Position numbers and translations under genes: made by a program. Of a stretch of 64,000 nucleotides of DNA, positions 47,359-57,800 are shown in pieces. Below the pieces are notes generated by a model, which did not search any database, had not been told where the DNA came from, and saw only the letters and a list, made by a program, of their open reading frames with translations. The DNA is taken from NCBI GenBank assembly GCA_001949185.1, contig BDGG01000012.1, positions 1,134,035 through 1,198,034 of the forward strand, read 5' to 3'. The DNA comes from Ramazzottius varieornatus (taxonomy: Eukaryota; Tardigrada; Eutardigrada; Parachela; Ramazzottiidae). Position 1 is the stretch's first letter. Each line of letters opens with the position of its first letter.

Positions 47359-48959
47359 TCATTTCACACTGATAGCAGCGTTAAGTAAGTTGGCATCTTT
47401 CAAAGATACATTGTCCTCTGTAAGAGGCTTTGAAGGAAAGCCAGAAAGCAGCTGAAAGTCCTGTGAAGCGTAGTCGGGGCGAGCAGCTCGAATAAACCGT
47501 CGGATGTCCGAAACTGTACTTGTCTCGTTGAAACGATGAACCAAGCGACTTCCGTCAGCTAAACGAATCTGAATGTTGGTAGTAGGCTGACTAGCGTCAA
47601 ACGAGACGGCGCTCTTCGCCTGGTCTTCCGCCTTTTTCTTGTCTGCTTCTGACAAGGCGGTCGGTGCTGAAACTTTCAGAGCATTCGACGAAACAACCGC
47701 AGGCGCAGGACTAAAAAACAGAGACAGAAATCATAACATGTAAGAAAGGAAAGTCTTTAAGAGCTCGGCAAACGAACTTGATAAGATCGTTTTTCCCAAC
47801 TACATTTGCGAATAATTTATGCTGTAAGAACAATTTGGTCTTATAGGTTTTTTTGTTTGAGCTCATGCACGTCTCCAGCTGAAAACAGTGGAATGTGCAC
47901 CACTTGGGAAAACAATCTTGTCGAGTTAGTTTACCATCTGCCATTTACAACTGCACGACTAACCTTCCCAACATGTGACCGGTTCCAGTGAAGAATTCTT
48001 TAGGACGTTTAGGCTCGGTGTACTCTTGGTCACGTTTGTCTTCCATTTGTACACGAAGCTCTTTGCCACGAGCTGCAGTAATCAGCTCCAAAGGAACACG
48101 ACCCTGTTTCACGCTGTTCATAAACTCGGCGTTAGCTGGATCGTCGTACCGACGCAGAGGACCATCATCAACAGTGAATCCATTCCGCCACATTCGTAAG
48201 GCCACAGGCGCGTTGTTTTCCACTGCCACTTGGCTGGCATTTCGTCCAGCAGCACCCGAAAAAGTTTCGGCAGCCGTCGCCTGACCAGGATTAGCTGCAT
48301 CACCGAGCCGAACTCCGCCACCTCCGAAGGTGTTTCCACCCGGACGCCCACGAGAAGGACCAGCTAAAACAGTCAATAGAAGTAACCGACTTATGGACAG
48401 AAATACTCCAGAGTCACCTACCTGCATTAGGATCTTCCACTTGTTCAGCGCCATGTTGTCGAGCAGCTTTGAACATGTTAGCGATGAGAGCATCAGGGTT
48501 AGTTTTCTTCTTGCCAGGTCCGATTACTTCCTGTCCCGATCCAACGTAGAATTCCTGTTCGTCTCTATCCGAGTGATCTTCGCTGTCATCACTCTCCTCC
48601 TTTCCACGGATATCGTTGAAAGTACGAATACGAGCGTTACCAGAAGGAGCAGCTTTCTTTTTCGGGTCTTTGTTACTTCCAGAGGACGGCATACTGAACG
48701 GTCCCGAGCCTTGTGTCAAACCGGAAGTGCCAGGCGCTCCACTCGCAGGTTGCCCTCTTCCCGGTGGGGAGGCAAAATCCTCCATGTTTACGTCTTCATC
48801 CGCGTTACCCGACATCTCGGAATCAAAATACGCTTCCAAGGCAGGCTGGATATCCCATTTGGCCAGCTCCAGGTAGAATCTAGCGCGGTTATCGTCGCTT
48901 CCCGTCGTACTGATGAACTGCGCTATCAAAGCGTCTTGATCCGACTCCGTCATCGCCAT
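47359..48959 (-). CDS. NSFL1C: p97 cofactor p47 (NSFL1C/UBXN2)
   Basis: Three exons, 48422-48959, 47964-48363 and 47359-47710, total 1,290 nt, 429 residues (human 370). Start MAMTESDQDALIAQFISTTG opens the UBA domain (about 1-47), which binds monoubiquitin. An acidic Ser/Asp/Lys-rich linker with KIRTFNDI-like RIRTFNDIRG follows. The SEP domain (about 236-300) has VALRMWRNGFTVDDGPLRRY and EFMNSVKQGRVPLEL. The C-terminal UBX domain (about 348-427) has IQIRLADGSRLVHRFN and GFPSKPLTEDN. The protein adapts the p97/VCP ATPase to Golgi and ER membrane fusion and ubiquitin handling. Head to head with the USP36-like gene, 0.9 kb apart. Confidence 0.95.
47860..47918 (+). repeat. hairpin repeat family, copy 4 (degenerate)
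   Basis: In the second p47 intron, GAATGTGCACCACTTGGGAAAAC and the tail AATCTTGTCGAGTTAG are conserved, while the left arm is poorly preserved. Confidence 0.4.
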
Positions 48960-49847
48960 CCTGTGGTTACTGTAACTAGGAATCAAGACGTTTCCAGCAC
49001 GAAGGGCCAGACGTTGCCAACAATACTCCTTACCCGGACTTCTCCGGCAGAGTCGTGTCCCACGGGATGATATTCAACGACGAAGGAAGAGGAAGAATAA
49101 TGGATGGACGTCTTTATGGAGATGGAAATCTGATGTGTCAGAATCAGAGTGAAGTGGTGATTAATTTTTACTACTGTAGTGCTACCAAATTATCGCGCAC
49201 GCAACCACGTGAACAGTAAATGATGCCCGGGTGAGAGTCAGCGAGGCTATAGTGATAACATCTGATCACGCTGGGCAGCGATGACTCATCACGCGGTTCA
49301 GTGCGCGATAATTTGGTAACACTACAGTATAATAAAATCGCAAACTCTACACAAATTGGCGTGGCCCAGAGTGACAGCACGCCCAAGGGTTTACCACACC
49401 ATCGGAAACGCAAAGCGCAACACGCGGTGAACCGGTTTATGGTGGGCCTTGATGAGCAGGAAGCACCATTTGGTTCATTCACAGGCGCTGTTCATTGGTG
49501 GGCGAAATGGGTTATGGCGGCATAAGACCAACCTCCTGCTATCTCGTGCGCGAGTCGAGCGAGTGCAACGTGCGCTCAAATTTCGTAATCCGGTCACTCC
49601 GGTGTAAGCTAAAAAAACTGATGGAGGAAAATTGCGCAGGAAGATTATCCAGGAAGTCCTCCAACCCCTTGTCCTCGGAAGTACGCTATTATAGTATCTA
49701 AACCTGGATAATCGGTGAACTCTTGTGCTGCGAGAAATCCATCCTGGAGGTGTGTTAACGACGGCATTCGGGAGTTGAACGATTTCACCGTTCAACCAGA
49801 AGAATGGGTTCCTCTTTTCTTTGCAGGACTGATTCCGCATCGTTGGA
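48960..49847. other. divergent interval p47 / USP36-like
   Basis: About 0.9 kb between the two start codons. An acceptor-like TTTCTTTGCAG ends at 49826, 22 nt before the USP36-like ATG, so a 5' UTR intron is likely. The interval contains the mariner-like element at 49174-49327. Confidence 0.5.
49174..49327. mobile_element. Tc1/mariner-like MITE, 154 bp
   Basis: Inverted termini CTGTAGTGCTACCAAATTAT... and ...ATAATTTGGTAACACTACAG match over 27 bp with one mismatch, and TA flanks both ends (49172-49173 and 49328-49329). This is the target-site signature of Tc1/mariner elements. No coding capacity. It lies in the presumed bidirectional promoter of p47 and the USP36-like gene. Confidence 0.8.
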
Positions 49848-52800
49848 ATGTCATGTTCTCCCGTTAAGAAAGGACGTCTGAAAGGGGGCCGCAAGTCCGG
49901 ACCTGCGACTCATTTTCAGGCTGTCCCTAACACCGCTCGTTGCGGTGCCAAGCGGTGGAAGCAGGGGAAAGGAAGCAAACTGGGTTCAGTGTTCTCTTCT
50001 TCCGCTCCTTCGGCCCTGCTCGCTTCACCCAGCAACAAATCACCTACGAAAATTCGCCCAACGGAGGATCTGATATCCAAAGCGCTGGGACAAGAATTCG
50101 ATACAAACAACTCGACGAAAGGCCCGCCTGATCTGTCTGATCAGATTCTGAATGATCTACAGTGCATCTTGTCCGAGACGGTAGAGTTTGTACCCGCAAA
50201 GAATCCACATAACGTCCTGCTACAAGAGGTCCGGAAGAAAGCCTTCGATGTGTCCAAGATTGAGCTAAAGCATACCGTCAAGCTTGCAGGTTTAAAGACT
50301 GCGCCGTTGGCCAAGAGAAGACCGGAAATGTTCTTGGAGAACAGACAAGAAAATCAAGGTAGGGTAATCGTTGATTGGTTGAAAGTTCCCATAGTTCCTT
50401 AATTGCATCCCTGTTTACATCACGGATGTATGTGTAGCAGTATATAGCTTCTGTCTTGCTCTTCGCAGTGAGCAGCATATTGTATTCAATCATATTCACG
50501 TAATTATTCTTCATTCTGGGGAAAGGTCTTCCATCGGGTCAAGAAGGAAGTTCGTTCAATGGAGCGCCGACCTCGCCGTCCAAGAGTCGCCCTGACAACG
50601 GTCTTCCTGAACCGAAAACCATTTTCTTTGATGAAGCAAACCTCTCCCTGGATTGGAAAAAGTCGCTTGGGGCCGGCGCTGGCTTGCAGAACTTAGGGAA
50701 CACCTGTTTCCTGAACGCTACGTTGCAGTGTCTGGCATACACTCCGGCGTTGCATAATTATCTGACTTCCGGCCATCACGGGACAACATGCAAGTTTTTT
50801 CCCGTTCTCTTACTGATAGCGACTTTACTGATGATTATTCTAACTGGTAGGTCATTTATATTTCACCTTACAGGTCGGCTACCTGGATTCTGCATCCTTT
50901 GCGAGCTGGTCAGTCTGCTTCCACAAATGACAAAGCCGCACGCGCAAACAGTCCGTCCAGGCAGACTGACAGCAAATATCAAAAGTAAGTTTACCAGTCT
51001 TCGAAATGTTTCAAGTTTCGAGCTTCTGCAGTGGATATTATGCTAGTTTAATACTGTATTTCGACCTAATCTATGGGTATGTCTTGCAGCATTTGCCAAG
51101 ACACTGACAATCGGTCGGCAAGAAGATGCACACGAGTTCCTGCGTTTCGTCATCGAAGCCATACGGAAGTCTGCCTTGCATGGCTATGATGTCAAGAAGC
51201 TGGACATGTACAGCCAAGAAACCACCGTGGCCAGTCGCATCTTTGGAGGCTTCTACCGCTCAAGAGTCCTCTGCCTCACCTGCAAGCAGCCTTCCAACGT
51301 GTACGACCCCTTCCTCGATATCCCGTTGGATATCGCCGGTCCCAGAATCCAGTCTCTGGAAGACGCACTGGCTTCTTTCACTCGCATTGAGCAGCTGAAC
51401 AGTCCCAGCAACCTGTACAAGTGTGAACGGTGTCGGACGATGGGCCCAGCGACCAAACAAGTCACCATCCACAAACCACCCAATGTCTTGACATTCCAAC
51501 TCAAACGCTTTCATTACAATACCTCGGGCTTTAGTAACTTCTCCAAGGTGGATAAGGCAGTGTCGTTCCCGGAAACGCTGGACTTGGAGAAGTTCTTGAG
51601 CGAAAGTGTGAGCAAAGATAGCGTGCAGTATAAACTGTACGGCGTCCTGGTCCACTCTGGTGGCTCTTGTCATTCCGGTCACTACTACTCCTTCATCAGG
51701 ACAGCAGTTAACACTTGGTATAGAATGGACGACAATTACGTAAGTTTTCATGTTTCAAACTTGATGGGTGCTTGATCATATCGTTTCCCCACGTGGCGCA
51801 CGTTTCCAGTGTTATTGGCCGGAAGCGTGCGTGACTTGGGAAAACCTGCTTGGCGAGTGTGTTTGATTAGTACCAGATTTAGATGGAAGTTGAATGTCGA
51901 TCTTCTTATAGGTTAGTATGACGAGCCATCAAAATGTCATGAACCAGAAAGCCTACCTTCTCTTCTACACACGGATCCCGACTCGCAGTCAACCACCGAA
52001 TGGGCCCACAATGACGAAGCAGATCGTACCGTCCTCTCCCATTGTGAACAGACCGCAAAATGGCCAGGCGCTGACAGCAAAGACCATCCTGTTCCCGACC
52101 ACTCCCTCTCCACAGAAGGCGACACCGGTGCTGACGCCCATCGGACCTTCACGTCCAGGGAAAGAACCCGAAGAGAATGGAGCTAAGCAGCAGAATGGAG
52201 TTAAGGCGGTCAGTAACGCTCTTTTCAAACCTCGAGTGATCACGGCAAATAAGACGAAAGTGAACGCTCAGCAAGCTCTGAAGAACATCTTCCAGAGTCC
52301 ACAGAAGACGTCTCCGGTGTCTTCCCAACCGTCAGCATCAGGTTGTGGATCTGCGCTGGTTCCGTATGGGTCGGAAGGGTCTGATGAGGAAGAAGAGAAC
52401 GCGAAAGCGCAGGAAGTACCCGAGAATGGGGTCAGAAGTGAACCGGGCTCGCGAGACAGCTCAACGTCCCATGATAGTCTGAAGGAGAATAACGAGAATA
52501 AGAGTGCGGTGGGTGAGAAAATAGCCAAGTGTAGTTCTTCGTCGAAGTCTTCCGAGAAGGCTGTGATAGAGAACGAAAAGTCGCCGTTGAAGTCTGCTGA
52601 GGAGTCGGACGAAGTTTTGACCAGGGAAAGTTCGAAGCTTAACTCTGTTGACGTGTTGAAAGCGGCTTTTGCGGAAGGCGCACTAGAGCAAACATCTCCA
52701 AAGAAAGCTCAGAGTGACATTCAGTCGCCGATGATTTCTTCGTCGAATAAGAGAGCGGAAAAGAGACGACGGAAGAAAGAGAGGAAAAGACAGAGAGAAC

Positions 52801-53407
52801 TCGAGAAAGCAATGGAGCTGGAGCGATCTGAGAAGAGGACTAGTGAGCATTCGACGGAAGGTGGAATGAAGAAGAAAAAGAGTAAGAAGAAGAAGCGCGA
52901 TAGCTTCTCTTCGGACAGCTCGTCGGTGTCCACTCCTCTTTGGGTCGAGAAAGACGTGTCTCAAGGTAAGATTCGATTCAGATTTTGTAGAAATCAAAAA
53001 GCTGCTTTATCTGATATGGTAATCGACTTTGTTTTGTAGCTTATGGAAGTAATCTGGTCATATCGGACGAGCCCATGGCGGAACCGGTCAAGGTGCAGCC
53101 TTCGTCTGTTGAACGTGGTTCGAACAAGAACGCGTTCGACTCTCCACAGGTCTTGTCCTGGGGCGGTGGTAAGTCACTGCTGGACCAAGAAGTAGAAGCC
53201 ATCGAAAGGGACAGAAGAAAGCGCGTCCTCGAGAACGACCAGTATGATGAAGAGTTTGACGCTGGCCGACAGAAGAAGCAGAAGCTGAAGAACCGAGCGG
53301 ACTACTCAAACGCTAATAGCGGCTACAACCCGTTTCAGCAAGCTCAGTCTCGCGCAGCACAACGCAGTAAGTTGACGACCAAACTAAACTGGGACTTGGG
53401 CAGCTGA
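49848..53407 (+). CDS. USP36: ubiquitin-specific protease, USP36/USP42-like
   Basis: Six exons, 49848-50358, 50526-50789, 50874-50984, 51090-51739, 51912-52965 and 53040-53407, total 2,958 nt, 985 residues, phases closing. The USP catalytic domain runs about 225-540: Cys box GLQNLGNTCFLNATLQCL (Cys near residue 231), RQEDAHEFLRFVIEA, zinc ribbon CLTCKQ and CERCRT, and His box HSGGSCHSGHYYSF followed by WYRMDDNY. A long Lys/Ser/Glu-rich disordered tail with KKKKSKKKKRDSFS-type nucleolar signals precedes the conserved C-terminus NDQYDEEFDAGRQKKQKLK, specific to USP36/42 (Drosophila scrawny). The family removes ubiquitin from nucleolar proteins and histone H2B. The second intron has a GC donor. 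A hairpin repeat lies in intron 4 and another just after the stop. Confidence 0.94.
51783..51845 (+). repeat. hairpin repeat family, copy 5
   Basis: CACGTGGCGCACGTTTCCAG, loop TGTTATTGGCCGGAAG, CGTGCGTGACTTGGGAAAAC, tail CTGCTTGGCGAGTGTGTTTG. It lies in the fourth intron of the USP36-like gene. Confidence 0.65.
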
Positions 53408-53417
53408 ATTGACTATG

Positions 53418-53483
53418 GTTGTTTCTCAAGTGGCGCACGTATCCAGTGTTATTGGCTGAACGTGTATACCACTTAGGAAAACG
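53418..53483 (+). repeat. hairpin repeat family, copy 6
   Basis: CAAGTGGCGCACGTATCCAG, loop TGTTATTGGCTGAA, CGTGTATACCACTTAGGAAAAC, tail GATCAGGTTCAAGTCATT. It starts about 10 bp after the USP36-like stop codon, so it should be in the 3' UTR. Confidence 0.65.
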
Positions 53484-54889
53484 ATCAGGTTCAAGTCATT
53501 ATCAGTGTATCGATTATAGTTCTGAACTTTGTTCCTCATTTCGTTTCGTGTCTTGTAGAGTGAGGTGTCACCACGGGACAGACGTCCAAGAAGTCGCGAT
53601 CCGAATTCCTCGCGTCGGAGGAGCGGCTCACCGTAAGCTCACGAGTCATTAGCACATATTGTAATGGACCTGCTAATGGTCGTACCTAGATGAGACCTCT
53701 TCGGTCGTTGTATTCACGACAGATGCTTTCATATTTTGTTTCGCCCTAAAGACCACTAACTTATTGATTTAGCGAACCATCGTTGTCATAGCTTACTTGC
53801 ATTTTTATTTCACGCTGTTTTAAGCGTCAACTGAGAAGTACTTACTAAAGATATCGTTACCTCTTTATTAGCTCTTCTTGCTCTACTTTACTTTTCTACT
53901 ACAATAGCTGCACTACGGTACGATTATCTGAAAGGAACACACTCATCATCTGGATGGTAGATGTTCAAGGACTCGTGAGTCATTAAACTTTGCTACTGTA
54001 GCGCAAGGTTGTTTTCGTGTTGGAAGAGTTCTTGACAGGGAAGCTGCGTGAGTGAGGGAAACAACAAGTATTAAAGTTGTAGGAGGGAAAGTTGAGTGGC
54101 AGCTGGCGGTAGCAATTGGTGGTGATAATCAGGCACGGATATCCGTTGCGTGGAGTGCCGCCTGGGACCAGGGGAAGAAAACCTGTCAGGATGTATCAGG
54201 AAGGTCATCTCTCATCTTTGCGAATCGTCATCGATTGGGCTTAACTGAAGTCACCGTACCATAGTGGAGATTAAAGTCCACTGACAGGTTACAGAGAAAC
54301 CTGAGCGCTCGTGAAGGTGTTTTCCTGTTGGGCTTTTCATGGACTTGTAATTGTGTCGATGCGTTTTCGTGCTAAGCAAGTTGCGCCAGATGTCAAGGCT
54401 GCGAAGTTTTATCTCCGCAAGTAGTGAATCTAAAGTCGTCGATCTCTAAGGATGATGATCATAAGGGCCATTTCACTCTGTGCTCTCAAAGGACCCATTA
54501 ACCAAATCCTACCAGCCGCAATTCCCCTTTGACTACTGTGAACCTCGGGGCACCTCCCTGATTTGACCATGAAAAGATTTTTGCATACGACTAGAGATCA
54601 AAAGTTTGAAAGCATTTATCCCCAACCATCATCGGAACTGAGAATTTAGTCTACGTAACTTCCTTGTTATCTGCCTGGTCACCTGCGGCTATGCACTCTC
54701 GACAATTATTGTCGCTCATCCTCACCGTCACTTCTTGAACGTAACCGGAAAGAAGACTGGATTCATACTCGGATCGTGCGCCTTTATGGATCAAATAATT
54801 CATTCAATTCTTTTGCGCTTTGTGAAGCTTGTCGAAGTCATGACCAAAGTTTCGGCGTATTATTTTTGCTGGATGATGTTTGGCTTAGT
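53484..54889. other. intergenic and unresolved 5' part of cyclase gene
   Basis: The guanylate cyclase model begins at an acceptor at 54890, so a signal-peptide exon and promoter should lie in this stretch. A hydrophobic stretch near 54690 (MHSRQLLSLILTVTS in one frame) is a candidate but cannot be joined in phase with confidence. Confidence 0.4.
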
Positions 54890-57800
54890 CAAGGCCACCA
54901 GGATCAACTTGGTCTTCGTAACCAGCGAGAACCCAAGGTTTGGGGTCACCACCACAGGTCAGATCCTGCTGTTCGATCTGTAGTATTTTTCAGTTCTTGC
55001 GGATTTTCAGATTAGAGTGCTTGTTAATGTTTTCAAAAAAAATATCAATCAACAGGTCCTGCGTTTGACATCGCCATCGAAAACATGAAGCGGAAGTTCC
55101 CGGAGGTGCTTTTACAGCGCAATCAGATCCAGCGCTACGAAGTGTACAAAGCTGGGATATTCTCGTGCGATGAAGCAGGTGTGGAGATGCAGTTTGTGGC
55201 CGGAAAAATGGCGAACTTGGTACAGCAGCTGGAAGGCTTCGTCGTTCTTCTTTGCCCAGGTATACCGGAAGCCTCATAATCATTAAAAATAGTGAGCAGG
55301 TGTTTTCCAACAGGAAACTTTCGCTGGAAAACCCTAGCTTTGCCCCAGCTACTCAAGCTCGTGTTTCTGGAAGAGCTACTGATTTAATAATTTTGAAGTG
55401 GGGGAGGTTTCGAAAAGTTCGAACCCTTTTCTGACGAGCCTCCGAGGCATGATCTTGCCCAAATGACATTCTGGATCAGCCCTGGTTTGCTGCATATAGC
55501 ATTATTTTGGCTTCGCTGTGGCCTGTGGGTTCAGTCCGGGTTCATGTATGTAATATTCATGTACACTGCCTACAAGAAAAAACCGACCCCCCTAATCCTT
55601 CGCTCAAAAATTCATAACTTTAGACCGGACATTCTGATGTCTGATCTTCAAAGCAACCCTTGATGCTCAGTATTTGTTCAACGCGATCGCGTGACTTTTC
55701 GAAAAGAAAATCAACGAATCAACCGGTATGATAAAGTTCGCCACCATCGAAAAACAACCTATTTTTGGAGCAGCGTAGCACGGTCAGTCCATCGCGAAAC
55801 CTTGACGCATTGCTTTCCAAAAATGCAACCAGCATTGGGCTACCAGGTGGAAAAAAAATCAAGGCAGTCAAAGGTTTCGTCGAGGAGGGACTTGTAGCGA
55901 CCTATGCGCCATTTTCGATGGAGATTACACGTGCACTCTGCAGTTTTCAGCAAATCTTCTGCCAAATAGAAAGTTATGTCGAATTTGCTGCTGTTTTTTG
56001 CGCAAAAAGTTTGAGGCTACACAAGCCACACAAAGCTGTCCAGCTAAACATAAAAATACGGCCCTTCATAGTGTTTGGATCCAAAATCAACGCCAGGATG
56101 GCGCGAAGGTCGCTGCGAGTTGCTCCTTGACGAAACCTTCGACTGCCTTGATTTTTTCTTCCCCTGGTAGCCCAATGCTTGTTGCAGTTTTGGACAGCAA
56201 AGCGTCAAGGTTTTGCGATGGACTGACCGTGCTACGCTGCTCCAAAAAAAGGGGTTTTTTCGATGGTGGCGGACTTTATCATACCGGTTGATTCGTTGAT
56301 TCTCTTTTCGGAAAGTCACGTGATTGTGTTGAACAAACATTGAGCATTAAGGATCGCTTTGAAGGTTAGACATCAGAATGTCCAGTCTAAAGTTATGAAT
56401 TTTTGAGCGAAGGATTAGGGGGTCGGTTTTTTCTTGCAGGCAGTGTACATAGACATACCGTATATGTCACAACATAAACCCGGACCGAACCGCACTGAAG
56501 TGAGTGAACCCAAAATGCTCTGCACCAATTTAAACCAGGACTGATCCCAAATGTCATTTGGGCAAGATCATGGCTCGGAGGCTCGTCAGAACAGGATTCG
56601 TCCGGGAAACCTTCTTCGCATATTGTCATATTGACATGTGTGATGGAGACCAATAAATTTAACAACATCCGTATCCGCTTCACATTCTGTCTGTAGTTAC
56701 CTGAAAACTGATCTCAAGTAGCCAGAGTGAACCCTTTTGGCACTATTGACGAGGAGCATACTGACGGACTGTAATATTGTGGTGCCACGATAAAGGCCGT
56801 GAACCGGTAGCTTCGACCGGCGGCAACTTTATGAGTGCCGCACCATAATTATCTTTTTCATAGTGTACCACCGGACGACACGCTGTTTCCATGCCACACT
56901 TGGACGATCACATCAAGAGGTTATTGTACGGCATCAGTACGGCAAGCGAGGCGGTTCCCTCAAAAACAGCAGAACAGAAAAGTGACGCTAAAACCTTTCG
57001 ACGACGCGGCTAATTTATTTACGAGGAGACCTTTAGGACTACCAGACACCGATTTTGATTCCAGTGCTCTTGACTGATGGGCTAGGTTCTTCGTTCACTT
57101 GAAGCAAGCAGAAAGTAATGCCATAGGGTCCTCCCTGCAGCTCGAGAAAATCGAGAAATTGGTTGGTTCCTATCTTCAACTCACATATAAAATCTAGATC
57201 TGCGTCTTTTCCGCCTGTTCCAAACGTTTTACTGCTCCAAATTTTCCCTTCGCGCGTGTACAGAATTTGTGGTATCAGAAAGCTTGAACAATCTGATCGT
57301 CCATTGAAATCTCGACAGTCTTATGAGGCTCTCGCTTTGCTCGACCTGAATACGGACAACTTAGCAAACGGAAAAAGCTTTTCGTGCCGAAGAACCAGCG
57401 CGAACTTCCCAGTCAGCCAGCATAACGCGGGTTCTTCCTAGGCCACCACGACTGTACGGTTACCGCTGGTACGGCACAGTATAGTCTCTCGACCCCAGTT
57501 GTACTATTAGATAGATTAAGATAGATGGATATTTGTTGAGCCTCGATGGTCTGAATTAGTCAACCAAGCAGAGGTTGCTGGAGAGGTCACAAATGGTGCT
57601 GGCAAAGGTACGATATACGGTATCGTATTGAAATATATTGATATCGCGCGATATGGATGTCACATCCTGTGACATTCAGTCTAAAGTTTGGTCCAGTGTT
57701 GTTCCGATTGTGGAATTGAAATTATTAAAATCACGTGGCAACGTAGTTTCTAAGTCTCCGAACTCGTTTTGTCTAGTGTTTAACGATCATCGTTTTTAAA

